DNA from: JBGAJN01 sp044224905
GTDB taxonomy: Bacteria > Verrucomicrobiota > Verrucomicrobiia > Limisphaerales > JBGAJN01
NCBI GenBank assembly: GCA_044224905.1
Contig: JBGAJN010000001.1
Coordinates: 62,001-126,000, forward strand
Direction: 5' to 3'
Length of the DNA: 64,000 nucleotides
Shown here: one piece after another, positions 27,831 through 36,836 of the stretch
How positions within the stretch are numbered: the stretch's first letter is position 1
How the letters are laid out: each line of letters begins with the position of its first letter
Notes under the pieces: model-generated
Databases searched by the model: none
Told to the model about the DNA's origin: nothing
Seen by the model: the letters and a program-made list of their open reading frames with translations, nothing else
Position numbers and translations under genes: made by a program

Positions 27831-28790
27831 ATGACCGCTCCACGAACCATTCTTCGGTGGAAGATTGCCCTCGGGTTGACCGCAGGCATTTGCTGCGCGC
27901 AGTTCCTCCCGCGTCCGAGCCCGCGTCCGCCCGGTGCTGAGTCCGGGAATTTCATTCGCATCGAAGGCGGGTTGATCATCAACGAAGACGACGTCCACAC
28001 CGCGCGCGAAACCGCGTCGCATAGCACGGGCACGCCCGAATGGACCAACGCCCCCGGCTTCAAGCATGACGTGTTCACCTTCGCCCGCGTCATCTTTCGT
28101 TCCGACTCCAGCCGCAGCTCGGGCTTTGGGCGCGGTCGCCGGCTGGGCTGGTGGGTGGATTATCCGGACGCGGACCTGAACTTTTCCTTTCGCCTCCAGC
28201 AATTGACCACGGTCCGCACCGATCCCGACGCGCGCGTGCTGAAGCTCACCGATCCGTTGCTGTTTCATTATCCGCTCCTCTACATCGAGCACGCAGGCTA
28301 TATGCGCTTGAGCGACGAGGAGGTGCAGATCCTCCGGAAATATTTCCGCGGCGGCGGCGCGATGCTGGTGAATGATTTTTGGGGCGCGGAGGAATGGGAA
28401 GGCTTCGCCGGCCAGATTCAACGCGTGCTGCCGGAGCATTCGTGGACGGAGTTGAACACCGAGCATCCGCTCTTTCACTGCGTCTATCCGCTCCCCGGTC
28501 CGATGCACAAGCTGCGCGTGCCGACGGTCCAGTTCTGGAACCAGGACGCCGATCCGAACGACCCGGACTCGCAACTGCAACGCATCTATCGCGGCGAAGG
28601 TTTTGAAACCATGCACGTGCAGGCGCTGTTCGACGACCGGCAACGCCCCGTGATCCTCGCGATCCACAACAGCGACGTGAGCGACGGCTGGGAACGCGAG
28701 GGGGAGAATCAACAATACTTCAACCAATTCTCCGAGAAGGTCGCCTACCCGCTCGGGATCAACCTGATCTTCTACCTGATGACGCACTGA
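27831..28790 (+). CDS. DUF4159 domain-containing protein
   Basis: I start at the ATG giving MTAPRTILRWKIA, a likely signal peptide or anchor; an ATG eight codons upstream is possible. The 319-residue product contains the DUF4159 signature: WWVDYPDADLNFSFRLQQLT near the front, then LLYIEHAGYMRLSDEEV, a glycine turn (KYFRGGGAMLVNDFWG) and HPLFHCVYPL. The domain is related to class I glutamine amidotransferase-like folds and is frequent near MoxR/DUF58 genes, none of which is here. The exported location is an inference. Confidence 0.78.
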   Translation: MTAPRTILRWKIALGLTAGICCAQFLPRPSPRPPGAESGNFIRIEGGLIINEDDVHTARETASHSTGTPEWTNAPGFKHDVFTFARVIFRSDSSRSSGFGRGRRLGWWVDYPDADLNFSFRLQQLTTVRTDPDARVLKLTDPLLFHYPLLYIEHAGYMRLSDEEVQILRKYFRGGGAMLVNDFWGAEEWEGFAGQIQRVLPEHSWTELNTEHPLFHCVYPLPGPMHKLRVPTVQFWNQDADPNDPDSQLQRIYRGEGFETMHVQALFDDRQRPVILAIHNSDVSDGWEREGENQQYFNQFSEKVAYPLGINLIFYLMTH

Positions 28791-28800
28791 GCGGGGCGAG

Positions 28801-28869
28801 GTGTTGGAACTTCGTCTCCAGTTTGGCCGCGACATGATCGCCGTGCTGGTGGAATCTGAACCTCAATGA
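28801..28869 (+). pseudogene. Remnant of an M14 carboxypeptidase C-terminus
   Basis: Translated in frame from 28801, the segment reads LRLQFGRDMIAVLVESEPQ and ends in TGA. The C-terminus of the M14 gene at 25109 reads DRLQFGRDLIAVMAETVLE. The DNA is also alike over about 45 bases. No start or upstream M14 sequence precedes it; it begins eleven bases after the DUF4159 stop. Its TGA overlaps the ATG of the cyanophycinase-like gene, so that gene was probably once translationally coupled to a full M14 gene. Confidence 0.65.
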
Positions 28870-29624
28870 AATCTCTCGGTATCCTTGCCCTCTTCGTTAC
28901 CGCGCTTGCCGCGCGAGCTGAGTCGCCGACCGGCACGCTCGTCATCGTCGGTGGGGGAACGACGCCGAGCGGACTTCACCGGAAGTTGCTCGATCTCGCG
29001 GGCGGCACGAACGTGAACGTGCTCGTCGTCCCGCTGGCTTCTTCCTCGACCAATAATGGCGCGCCGTCCGTCGAAGCGTTTCGCAAAGCGGGCGCCGCGC
29101 ATGTCGCGGCCATCCCAACCAACGACGCGAAATCCGCGCTGGCCGCCGTGCATGCGGCCGACTTGATCTGGATGCCCGGCGGCGAGCAGACGCGGCTGAT
29201 GGCGGAGTTGAATCGCCTCGGGGTGGTCGCCGCGATCCGCGAGCGTTACACGAAGGGCGCGGTGATAGGCGGCACCAGCGCGGGCGCGGCGGTGATGTCG
29301 AACGTGATGATCACGGGCACGGGCGACGCGAAGGATGGGAAAGTTGCGCCTCCGCTCGGCGAGGGGTTGGGTCTGTGGCCCGGCGTGATCGTGGACCAGC
29401 ATTTCGTGAAGCGCGGACGCGAGCCGCGATTGCGCGCGGCGATCCAAGCACACCCCGAGTTGCTCGGCGTTGGAATCGATGAATCCACCTACGTTCTCGT
29501 GAGGGAAAACGGGTTCGAAGTCGGCGGCGAGAGCACGGTGCTGGTGCTCGACGCTCGCAGCGGCGGGGAAATGAAGCGCACGGAGTTGAAAGCGGGCGGG
29601 AAGTTTGAACTGGGGAGCAAGTGA
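28866..29624 (+). CDS. Secreted cyanophycinase-like S51 peptidase
   Basis: The 252-residue protein has a signal peptide (about 1-18) and a class I GATase-like fold. The nucleophile Ser138 is in the elbow GGTSAGAAVM, typical of cyanophycinase and peptidase E (S51). Other family marks are IVGGGTTP, DLIWMPGGEQTRL and VDQHFVKRGREPRL with the catalytic His region. The family cleaves beta-Asp-Arg in cyanophycin or Asp-X dipeptides. Export suggests use of external peptides. The ATG overlaps the stop of an M14 remnant. Confidence 0.87.
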   Translation: MKSLGILALFVTALAARAESPTGTLVIVGGGTTPSGLHRKLLDLAGGTNVNVLVVPLASSSTNNGAPSVEAFRKAGAAHVAAIPTNDAKSALAAVHAADLIWMPGGEQTRLMAELNRLGVVAAIRERYTKGAVIGGTSAGAAVMSNVMITGTGDAKDGKVAPPLGEGLGLWPGVIVDQHFVKRGREPRLRAAIQAHPELLGVGIDESTYVLVRENGFEVGGESTVLVLDARSGGEMKRTELKAGGKFELGSK

Positions 29625-29742
29625 GACCCGCTCCGACTGGTCAGCGCTTCTTGATCAAACACCTCGATGGCGCGCCGTCGCCTCGAATACCCCTCGACGT
29701 TGGTCCGCATCGGGCGTTAAAAGCGGGACAAAGAAATTCCCT

Positions 29743-30069
29743 ATGGAACAAATCCTGACCCGGATCAAACAAAAGCCGGGGCTGTATTTGGGTAACACGG
29801 AGCATCGCTTCACGAGCCTCGTGAATTTCATTGGCGGCTGGGAGCTAGGATATGCGGCCGCGAAGCGAGGTCACGATTTGCCAGAGCGGTTGGTTGCTTA
29901 CGAATTCCACAAATTTGTCACCCAGCGTTTTGGTTGCGTTTTTCCCGATGGCGGGAAGGGCTGGGAAACATTTATTCGGGAGAACTCGGCGTCCGAAAAG
30001 GAAGCGTTTGATTTGTTCTTCAGCTTGCTGGAGGACTATGAAAAGACTCGCCGAGAAAAGAATGGGTAA
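29743..30069 (+). CDS. Small protein with KPGLYLG motif, family unknown
   Basis: I start at ATG giving MEQILTRIKQKPGLYLG; the open frame extends upstream but without coding character. The 108-residue soluble protein resembles small bacterial proteins opening with a K-P-x-(L/M)-Y-L-G phrase followed by a helix with FIGGWELGY. Such proteins occur as scattered accessory genes, sometimes next to toxin immunity genes, but I see no toxin here. Function unknown. Confidence 0.6.
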   Translation: MEQILTRIKQKPGLYLGNTEHRFTSLVNFIGGWELGYAAAKRGHDLPERLVAYEFHKFVTQRFGCVFPDGGKGWETFIRENSASEKEAFDLFFSLLEDYEKTRREKNG

Positions 30070-30190
30070 CAATGCGCCGAACTTGGATCAAGAGGCTGGC
30101 GCGTTCGCTTTCGCGAACAGACGCGCGGCCTCTTCGCCCGGTGTGGTATGGCAACTCGCCCACGCGCTTCACCCTTAAACTTTCTCGCAC

Positions 30191-31177
30191 TCAGAGCGGA
30201 TTGGCCAGGAGGCCGCTCGCGGGGCCGATGGTCGCCAATTCCACGTCGCTCAAATCTCCCGGTACGAGACAGAATTTTCCCGGTTCCAGCATGACGGGTT
30301 CAGCGCGGCCGTCCCAGCTGCTAATCGCGAGTCGTCCGGTTAGCGCCGCCACGACGGCGACGCTGCGGGGCAGAGTGACGCGCGCTCCGAGCGGGCTCTG
30401 GGTTTCGAATTTGGTCACGCGGAAGAGTTCGCACGCGGCCAGTTCACTCCATTGAAACCCGTTCGCGCTGGAAATTTTCGGCTGCACGAGGCTTGGTTCG
30501 AAATCGGTGAAGTCGATGGAGGCCATCGCCTGCGAGATGTGGAGTTCACGCGGCTGGCCATCGAGGCCCATGCGGTTCCAGTCAAAGACGCGGTAGGTAG
30601 TGTCGGAGTTCTGCTGGATTTCGAAGATGACGCTGCCTGCGCCCAGGGCGTGCACCCGACCGCTGGGCAGAAACATCGCATCGCCACGATGGACTTCATG
30701 GCGATGGAAGCATTCGGCCACGGTGCCGTCTTGAATCTTGCGCTCGAAGTCGGCGGCCGTGACGCCGCGTTTCAGTCCGACAAAGATATCCGCGGCGGGG
30801 GTCGCATCGGCGACGTACCACATCTCGGTCTTGGCTTCACCTCCGAGGGCAGCGGCTTTGTGTGCGGGCGGGTGGACTTGGAGGGAGAGTTTGTCCTGCG
30901 CATCGAGGAGTTTGACGAGCAGCGGAAAACGTCCATCCGCTGCACGCTTGGCTGGGCCGAGGAGTTCGTCGCCGGCATGATCCATAAGCCAGCGGAGGTT
31001 TTTTCCGGCGAACGGTCCGTTTGCGATGACGCTCACGCCTTCGGGGCGATCGGTGATTTCCCATGATTCGCCGATGACCTGACCGGCGGGCAGGGACTTG
31101 CCGAAAAGGCGCTCGAGATTGCGGCCACCCCAGACGCGTTCCTTAAAGATGGGCTGAAACGTGAGGGGATAAAGCAT
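30191..31177 (-). CDS. manA: Class I mannose-6-phosphate isomerase
   Basis: The 328-residue enzyme interconverts mannose-6-phosphate and fructose-6-phosphate. The zinc site is visible: Gln100 and His102 in LQVHPP, Glu118 in KTEMWYV and His176 in GRVHALG. The N-terminal FKERVWGG and GESWEI phrases and the short length place it with the short type I (Bacillus-like) enzymes. Mannose-6-phosphate feeds GDP-mannose, used by the nucleotide-sugar enzymes at 51-55 kb. It lies downstream of accA on the same strand with a 101-base gap. Confidence 0.92.
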   Translation of the reverse strand: MLYPLTFQPIFKERVWGGRNLERLFGKSLPAGQVIGESWEITDRPEGVSVIANGPFAGKNLRWLMDHAGDELLGPAKRAADGRFPLLVKLLDAQDKLSLQVHPPAHKAAALGGEAKTEMWYVADATPAADIFVGLKRGVTAADFERKIQDGTVAECFHRHEVHRGDAMFLPSGRVHALGAGSVIFEIQQNSDTTYRVFDWNRMGLDGQPRELHISQAMASIDFTDFEPSLVQPKISSANGFQWSELAACELFRVTKFETQSPLGARVTLPRSVAVVAALTGRLAISSWDGRAEPVMLEPGKFCLVPGDLSDVELATIGPASGLLANPL

Positions 31178-31278
31178 GTCGGCGAGTGGTTACGCTAACG
31201 TGGCGACGTGATCCTCGGTGAGGATCGGTCGGAATAAAGGTGGTGGCTCTTCATTCGATGGCGCCCATCGGCAAGTCG

Positions 31279-32256
31279 CTACGCGGTGGTGACGGCGGGT
31301 TCGTTGAACTTGCCGTGGCGGCGGAATTTTTCGTAGCGGCGGCGCAGTCGGTCCCTGGTGGAAAGGGCATTGAGCTGCGCGAGGTGTTTGAGCAGGCCTG
31401 CGCGCAAGTTGGCTGAGGTGGTTTCGGGATCCTGCTGCGCGCCACCGAGCGGTTCAGGAATGATTTCGTCGACGAGGCCGAGTTCGAGCAAATCTTTCGC
31501 GGTGATCTTGAGGGCCTCGGCGGCTTTGGGGGCCGCGTTACGATCTTTCCACAGAATCGCAGCGCAACCCTCCGGGCTGATGACGGAATAGTAGGCGTTC
31601 TCGAGGATCAACACGCGGTCAGCTACGCCGATACCCAGAGCGCCACCGGAACCGCCTTCGCCGATGACGGCAGCGATGATTGGGACCTGGAACAAGGTCA
31701 TTTCGCGGAGGTTGACGGCGATCGCTTCGGCAATGTGGCGTTCCTCGGCACCGATGCCGGGATACGCGCCCGCAGTATCGATAAGTGTGATAATGGGGAG
31801 GCCGAATTTGTGGGCCATGCGCATGAGGCGAAGGGCTTTTCGGTAACCTTCGGGATGGGCGGAGCCGAAATTGCGGAGGATGTTCTCCTTAGTATCGCGG
31901 CCCTTCTGAGTACCTATGACGACCACTTTTTGGTCTCCCAAGCGCGCAAACCCGCCGACGATTGCGCGATCGTCCGAGTACAGCCGGTCACCGTGCAGCT
32001 CTTCGAAATCGCTGAACGTCGATTTGAGGTAATCAAGTGTGAAAGGGCGGAGCGGATGGCGGGCGAGTTGAACGCGTTGCCACGGGGTCAAATCCGTGAA
32101 GATTTGCTTTCGAGTTTCCTGGATTTTGCGCTCGATCAGTTGGATTTCTTCTTCGAAATCGATCCCAATGGAGTGGTTCTCCGGATGGCGCTTCAGTTCT
32201 TCCAGCTTGAGCTGCAATTCCGCCAGCGGTTTCTCGAAATCGAGCTGATACTTCAT
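31279..32256 (-). CDS. accA: Acetyl-CoA carboxylase carboxyltransferase subunit alpha
   Basis: The 325-residue protein matches AccA over its full length: an N-terminal helical part ([17 protein letters not shown]), [16 protein letters not shown], the [18 protein letters not shown] strand, the KGRDTKEN loop, and the crotonase-type core with [20 protein letters not shown] and [15 protein letters not shown]. With AccD, encoded elsewhere, it transfers carboxyl from carboxybiotin to acetyl-CoA for fatty acid synthesis. Monocistronic or with manA. Confidence 0.95.
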   Translation of the reverse strand: MKYQLDFEKPLAELQLKLEELKRHPENHSIGIDFEEEIQLIERKIQETRKQIFTDLTPWQRVQLARHPLRPFTLDYLKSTFSDFEELHGDRLYSDDRAIVGGFARLGDQKVVVIGTQKGRDTKENILRNFGSAHPEGYRKALRLMRMAHKFGLPIITLIDTAGAYPGIGAEERHIAEAIAVNLREMTLFQVPIIAAVIGEGGSGGALGIGVADRVLILENAYYSVISPEGCAAILWKDRNAAPKAAEALKITAKDLLELGLVDEIIPEPLGGAQQDPETTSANLRAGLLKHLAQLNALSTRDRLRRRYEKFRRHGKFNEPAVTTA

Positions 32257-32396
32257 CGGCGCGGAGGATAGATTCCGGTTCGATTTGGCGCAATGCGGAA
32301 TTCCTCAAAAACATGAGCCGGTCCTTGGGGCCTATTTTAATTTTACTTTGGCAGGACTTAAGCTAAGCTTACTCCGAACCAAACAGTTAACCGACT

Positions 32397-32660
32397 GTGA
32401 ACCAACCGCAACCAGCGCAGTACGCCATCGGTCAGGCAGTCTTCATACAGACCGATACCCCCGATTATGCAGAGGAAACGGTGCCTTTTCGCTCGTTGGA
32501 GGAATTGACGCGGGTTTGTTCGGAGAGCCGACCCAATCGGATCCTTGAGAAGATCATTGTATACAGCATGGTGGATAACGCACCCGTGGCGGTCACCTTA
32601 GGGTTTGTTTCTGCCAGCCGTGGGCAGCGCCCCAACTCGCCAGAGTTGGTCGAAGAATAG
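32397..32660 (+). CDS. Small hypothetical protein
   Basis: The frame codes for 87 residues from a GTG. The product is soluble and acidic, with a QYAIGQAVFIQTDT strand, a short helix (SLEELTRVCSESRPNRIL) and a second strand region. It is divergent from accA (140 bases between starts) and ends before the terminator at 32692. I do not recognise a family; amino acid composition is protein-like. Confidence 0.5.
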   Translation: MNQPQPAQYAIGQAVFIQTDTPDYAEETVPFRSLEELTRVCSESRPNRILEKIIVYSMVDNAPVAVTLGFVSASRGQRPNSPELVEE

Positions 32661-32691
32661 CGCGAACGCGGAGATCGGAAATCGTGAGGAC

Positions 32692-32719
32692 AAAAAATGA
32701 GCCGGATTGCTCCGGCTCA
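32692..32719 (-). terminator. Rho-independent terminator behind pgl and the candidate sRNA
   Basis: On the minus strand GAGCCGGA-GCAA-TCCGGCTC forms a perfect eight-pair stem followed by ATTTTTTG. It is the first terminator downstream of zwf-pgl and would also end the candidate RNA between 32882 and 32692. Confidence 0.8.
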
Positions 32720-32882
32720 CTGGTGATAAGGTCATTAACGCCGTCACCTCGGCGCTCAGATGTGCGGTAAGGGCTACAAGCGTCGCCATCCGTCCCTTAC
32801 CGCTAACAAGACCTTTCTGCCAACCCTTTACGGATAGCGTGTTCCTTACGCTCTATAAGATTGTTTCACCTCATCATTTGTT
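32692..32882 (-). ncRNA. Candidate structured small RNA between pgl and its terminator
   Basis: On the minus strand a promoter-like TTGAGA (32918-32913), an 18-base spacer and AATAAT (32894-32889) would start an RNA near 32882. The sequence then forms a small hairpin (AGCGT/ACGCT, 32852-32836), a perfect ten-pair stem GCGGTAAGGG/CCCTTACCGC (32803-32794 with 32773-32764) enclosed by GACCTT/AAGGTC pairing arms (32815-32810 with 32733-32728), a GCCG/CGGC hairpin and the intrinsic terminator. About 190 nt. No known family is recognised. It could instead be a structured 3' UTR of pgl. Confidence 0.42.
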
Positions 32883-32937
32883 CAAAATATTATTCTCAAT
32901 CGTGATAATGCTTCTCAAAGTATTTGTTGCGAGCAAT

Positions 32938-33669
32938 TTACAATTCAACATTTTTTAGAATCAGAGTCGATTTTCTGTTGCTCAATAGCCGTGCCAGCGG
33001 AGTGCCGCCGTTTGGTTTGATCGAATTCTGATAGGCCGTTTCTTTCCCAGCACCGGCAACTAATACCCAGACGTCCTTTGCATTAGCCAACACCGAGTAG
33101 GTTAGAGTAATCCGATGAGGCGGGGGCTTCACGGCGACGACGACGCGATAGACCGGCTCATTCGCGTCGATCTTGGGCGGTGCGGGAGGAAAAAGGGAGG
33201 CTATGTGCCCATCCTCACCCATGCCCAGCAGAACCAAATCGAGAACTGGTGTTCCTTGTGAGCTCTTGCCAATGCGAGTCAGCTCGGCTTGTGCCTCGAT
33301 TGCGGCGACGCTTGGATCAATCTCACCATGGATTCGATGAATTTGGTCCTCTGGAATTCCCAATGGCTTGAGCATCGAATCATTGGCCAATCGAAAGTTG
33401 CTTTCCACGTGTTCCGGTGGAACGCAACGTTCGTCCGCCCAAAAAAAATGGACACCAGCAAAAACGCGAGTTTGAGAGCGCCCGAGTGTGGCAACTGCTT
33501 TGAAGAAATCTCCCGAGATTCGCCCTCCCGAGATCGCAAGGCGGAACGGGCCTTCGGTGTCCCGTCGCTGCTTCAGGCGAACCAGTAATCGATCTGCCGC
33601 AGCGTTTGCGAGTTCGGACGCGCTGGTAAACGATTCGAGTCCGTAGTTTGGTGGGCCGCCTGTTTCCAT
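32938..33669 (-). CDS. pgl: 6-phosphogluconolactonase
   Basis: The 243-residue enzyme hydrolyses 6-phosphogluconolactone in the oxidative pentose phosphate pathway. It shows the SOL/DevB-type marks: FRLAISGGRI near residue 45, FFWADERCVPPEHVESN, and LLGMGEDGHIASLFP. It sits 18 bases after zwf, which supplies its substrate, so the two form an operon. A candidate sRNA and an intrinsic terminator follow. Confidence 0.93.
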   Translation of the reverse strand: METGGPPNYGLESFTSASELANAAADRLLVRLKQRRDTEGPFRLAISGGRISGDFFKAVATLGRSQTRVFAGVHFFWADERCVPPEHVESNFRLANDSMLKPLGIPEDQIHRIHGEIDPSVAAIEAQAELTRIGKSSQGTPVLDLVLLGMGEDGHIASLFPPAPPKIDANEPVYRVVVAVKPPPHRITLTYSVLANAKDVWVLVAGAGKETAYQNSIKPNGGTPLARLLSNRKSTLILKNVEL

Positions 33670-33687
33670 CGAAACAAAGTGGGACGC

Positions 33688-35253
33688 TCAAATCTTTTTG
33701 GTCGCTGGCGGTTGAGGATTTCTCCACGCATGGCCGCCGGCAGCGAGCAAATCATCAGCGGCGACCGGCCCCCATGTTCCAGCGGCGTAGAACTCCCGGT
33801 TCGTCAACGGTTGCCCTTCCCAGCCTGCTCGGATCGAATCGACAATACTCCATGCCGTTTCCACTTCGTCGCGCCGAATAAACAATGTCGCGTCGCCGGC
33901 GATTGCTTCCAACAACAGCCGTTCATAGGCCTCCGGAGTGTAAGCTCCGAACTCGCTATCGTAGCTGAACGACATGCGGACGGGGCGCACGCCGAGGCTA
34001 GTGCCGGGCACCTTTCCGTTGAATCGGACGCTGATGCCTTCATCGGGTTGAATGCGCAACGTGATCGCGTTCGCATCCAATTTCGGGCCACACTGCGCCG
34101 CGAATAGCACGCTCGGCGTTGGGCGGAACTGCACGCGAACTTCGCTTGCACTGAGCGGAAGGCTCTTGCCCGTGCGCAGATAAAATGGCACGCCCGACCA
34201 GCGCCAGTTGTCGATGAATAATTTCAGGGCCACATAGGTTTCCACGTTGGAATCTGGCTTCACCTTCGTTTCCTGGCGGTAGCCGGGACGCACCTCGCTA
34301 CCGACGGTGCCCGCGAAATATTGACCGCGCACGACGCTTTTCGCGACTTCGCTGGCCGTCATGGTTCGGATCGACTTCAACAGTTTCACCTTTTCGTCGC
34401 GCACGGATTCCGCTTCGAGCGAGACTGGCGGCTCCATCGCGATCAGCGATAGCACCTGCAGCAAATGGTTCTGCACCATGTCGCGGATCGCTCCGGCCTC
34501 CTCGTAGTAGCCGCCGCGGCCGCCGACGCCGACCTTCTCGCTAACGGTGATTTGCACGTGATCCACCGACGTGCGGTTCCAGAGTTGTTCGAAAATGGAA
34601 TTCGAAAACCGGAACATCAAAATATTCTGAACCGTTTCTTTGCCGAGGTAGTGATCGATGCGGAAAATTTGCTTCTCGTGAGCGTGCTTTGTCAGGTCCG
34701 CATTCAGCAAATGCGCCGACGTCAGGTCGTGCCCGAACGGTTTTTCCACGACGATACGCTGCCATTCGCCGTTTTCGCTGTCCTTCTTCAACAACCCTGC
34801 GCCGTGCAGATGTTCCACAACTTCCGCGAACTGGCTCGGCGAAATCGCCAGATAAAACAGTAGATTCTTCGCCAGTTGCGTGTTGCAGAACCCATTGAGT
34901 TGCTGACCCAATTTCTGATACGCGGCAGCGTCTCCGAAATCTCCCTGACAATAAACTACGTTTGACGAGAACTCCGCCCACAGCTTCTCGTCCACCGGCT
35001 TGGTTCGGGAGAATTGATCCAGCGCGGTGCGCAGTTCCGCACGGAACGCCTCGTCCGACTTCTCGCGTCGCGCGAAGCCCACCACGCGGAATTGAGGCGG
35101 CAGCGACTTCTCTTTGTAGAGGTGATAGAGCGCCGGAATCAATTTGCGGGCTGTAAGATCGCCGCTCGCACCGAAGATCACGATCGTGCAAGGTTCCACC
35201 GTCTTGCGTCCGTCATCGAGACGGCACGTCATCATCTCCGTGTGTTCACTCAT
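33688..35253 (-). CDS. zwf: Glucose-6-phosphate 1-dehydrogenase
   Basis: The 521-residue enzyme oxidises glucose-6-phosphate with NADP+ (or NAD+). The nucleotide-binding fingerprint is IVIFGASGDLTARKL (about 24-38), the substrate-binding and catalytic stretch is RIDHYLGKETVQN, and a later EKPFGHD motif is present. Length is normal for Zwf. It is the first gene of zwf-pgl and diverges from tal (196 bases between starts), placing three pentose phosphate enzymes side by side. No opcA or gnd is seen here. Confidence 0.95.
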   Translation of the reverse strand: MSEHTEMMTCRLDDGRKTVEPCTIVIFGASGDLTARKLIPALYHLYKEKSLPPQFRVVGFARREKSDEAFRAELRTALDQFSRTKPVDEKLWAEFSSNVVYCQGDFGDAAAYQKLGQQLNGFCNTQLAKNLLFYLAISPSQFAEVVEHLHGAGLLKKDSENGEWQRIVVEKPFGHDLTSAHLLNADLTKHAHEKQIFRIDHYLGKETVQNILMFRFSNSIFEQLWNRTSVDHVQITVSEKVGVGGRGGYYEEAGAIRDMVQNHLLQVLSLIAMEPPVSLEAESVRDEKVKLLKSIRTMTASEVAKSVVRGQYFAGTVGSEVRPGYRQETKVKPDSNVETYVALKLFIDNWRWSGVPFYLRTGKSLPLSASEVRVQFRPTPSVLFAAQCGPKLDANAITLRIQPDEGISVRFNGKVPGTSLGVRPVRMSFSYDSEFGAYTPEAYERLLLEAIAGDATLFIRRDEVETAWSIVDSIRAGWEGQPLTNREFYAAGTWGPVAADDLLAAGGHAWRNPQPPATKKI

Positions 35254-35449
35254 GCGCGCAGAATGTCCAAGCGCTCGCGGGAATTCAACCTTTCTTGCCG
35301 TCGCCGCTGACGATATCAGCCTGAAAAGTTTTCATCCCGTCCATGATTAAATTCTCCGCGATCCACACCGTCATTCCCCTTGTTTCCAACCGCGACGAGG
35401 TTACGATTTGGCCAAGCGATCAGTTCAACACCACGCGCCAAACGATTTT

Positions 35450-36412
35450 ATGAGCACTATTCTCGAAGCCCTAAAACAACATTGCCTCATCGTCGCAGAC
35501 ACCGGCGACTTCGCCAGCATCCGCAAATACACTCCGCGTGATGCCACCACCAATCCCAGCCTCCTCCTGAAGGCCGCCACGATGCCGGAATACGCCGACC
35601 TCGTGAACAAGACCATTGCCGATGCGAAGCAGGAAGCCGGCGCGTCCGGTCAGGCACTCGATGTCGCGATGGACAAACTCGCCGTCGCGTTCGGTCTCGA
35701 AATCTTGAAGATCGTCCCCGGCCGCGTTTCCACCGAAGTCGATGCGCGCATTAGCTTCGATACGGCCGCGTCTGTCGCCAAAGCCCGTTCGTTAATCGGC
35801 CGTTATGAAAAGGCCGGCATCGCGCGCGACCGCATTCTCATCAAGCTCGCCTCCACGTGGGAAGGCATCCGCGCCGCCGAGCAGCTCAAGGCCGATGGCA
35901 TCCGCTGCAATCTCACGCTGCTGTTCTCCTTCGCCCAGGCAGTCGCGTGCGCCGAGGCCGGCGTGCAACTCATCTCGCCGTTCGTCGGCCGCATCCTCGA
36001 CTGGCACAAGAAGAGCACCGGCAAGGCCGACTACGCGCCCGCGGAAGATCCCGGCGTAGTCTCCGTCACGAAGATTTACAACTACTACAAAAAGTTCGGT
36101 TACAAGACCGAGGTCATGGGCGCGAGCTTCCGCAACGTCGGCGAAATCATCGAACTCGCCGGCTCCGATCTCCTCACCATCAGCCCCGCGCTGCTGGAGG
36201 AAATGCAAAAGACGCCCGGCACCGTGACGCGCAAGCTCACGCCGGAAGCCGCCGCGAAGTCCGACCTGAAGAAGATCACGTTGAACGAATCCGCCTTCCG
36301 CTGGCTGCACAACGAAGACCAGATGGCCACGGAGAAACTCTCCGAAGGCATCCGCCTCTTCGCCGTGGACACCGTGAAGCTGGAGAAGGTTGTCAGTGAG
36401 AAGTTGAAGTAG
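35450..36412 (+). CDS. tal: Transaldolase (TalB type)
   Basis: I start at the ATG giving [21 protein letters not shown]; an upstream TTG in frame is less likely. The 320-residue enzyme transfers dihydroxyacetone units in the non-oxidative pentose phosphate pathway. The Schiff-base lysine is Lys132 in [10 protein letters not shown], at the same number as in E. coli TalB, and Asp17 and Asn35 ([10 protein letters not shown]) are present. It diverges from zwf-pgl, so the shared 196-base region may control the whole pathway. Confidence 0.95.
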   Translation: MSTILEALKQHCLIVADTGDFASIRKYTPRDATTNPSLLLKAATMPEYADLVNKTIADAKQEAGASGQALDVAMDKLAVAFGLEILKIVPGRVSTEVDARISFDTAASVAKARSLIGRYEKAGIARDRILIKLASTWEGIRAAEQLKADGIRCNLTLLFSFAQAVACAEAGVQLISPFVGRILDWHKKSTGKADYAPAEDPGVVSVTKIYNYYKKFGYKTEVMGASFRNVGEIIELAGSDLLTISPALLEEMQKTPGTVTRKLTPEAAAKSDLKKITLNESAFRWLHNEDQMATEKLSEGIRLFAVDTVKLEKVVSEKLK

Positions 36413-36492
36413 TGGAGCACAAAGCAGCCCACCCGTGCTCGTCAAACACCGGTGCCGCGCCCTGAAATGCTCACCGTTAACTCGACGAGCGA

Positions 36493-36729
36493 ATGAGCAA
36501 ACTTATGGCCCTCCTGCTTTTCATAGGGGCGATCTGTTTCTTAGGGCTCTCACGAAAGAACAGTTTCGAATCGCAACATCAGTCGAGATTCGGTTCGCCG
36601 ACCGGCCCAATTACGACGCATCGCATCACTCGAACCGAAAGAATCGGCTATCTCGCTCTTTCGGCGGTTTGCGCGGCCGGATGTTTTTACTTCTTTGCGC
36701 GCATAATCCGCGACGACCGGAAGAAGTAA
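36493..36729 (+). CDS. Small two-helix membrane protein
   Basis: The frame codes for 78 residues from ATG: a hydrophobic helix at about 3-19 (LMALLLFIGAICFLGL), a polar middle rich in Ser, Arg and Thr, a second helix at about 51-69 and a basic tail RIIRDDRKK. No ribosome binding site stands out. It lies 80 bases after tal. The pattern of two membrane helices supports a real gene, but I recognise no family. Confidence 0.42.
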   Translation: MSKLMALLLFIGAICFLGLSRKNSFESQHQSRFGSPTGPITTHRITRTERIGYLALSAVCAAGCFYFFARIIRDDRKK

Positions 36730-36836
36730 TTCCCCATTCAGGTCCGCTCGATTTGCCGCCCTTCCAATGCAAATCCAGCACGGCCCGGTTCTCTTCCCGC
36801 TAGCCAATTTTCCCGCCCCGTTTTAGTGTTCCCCGC

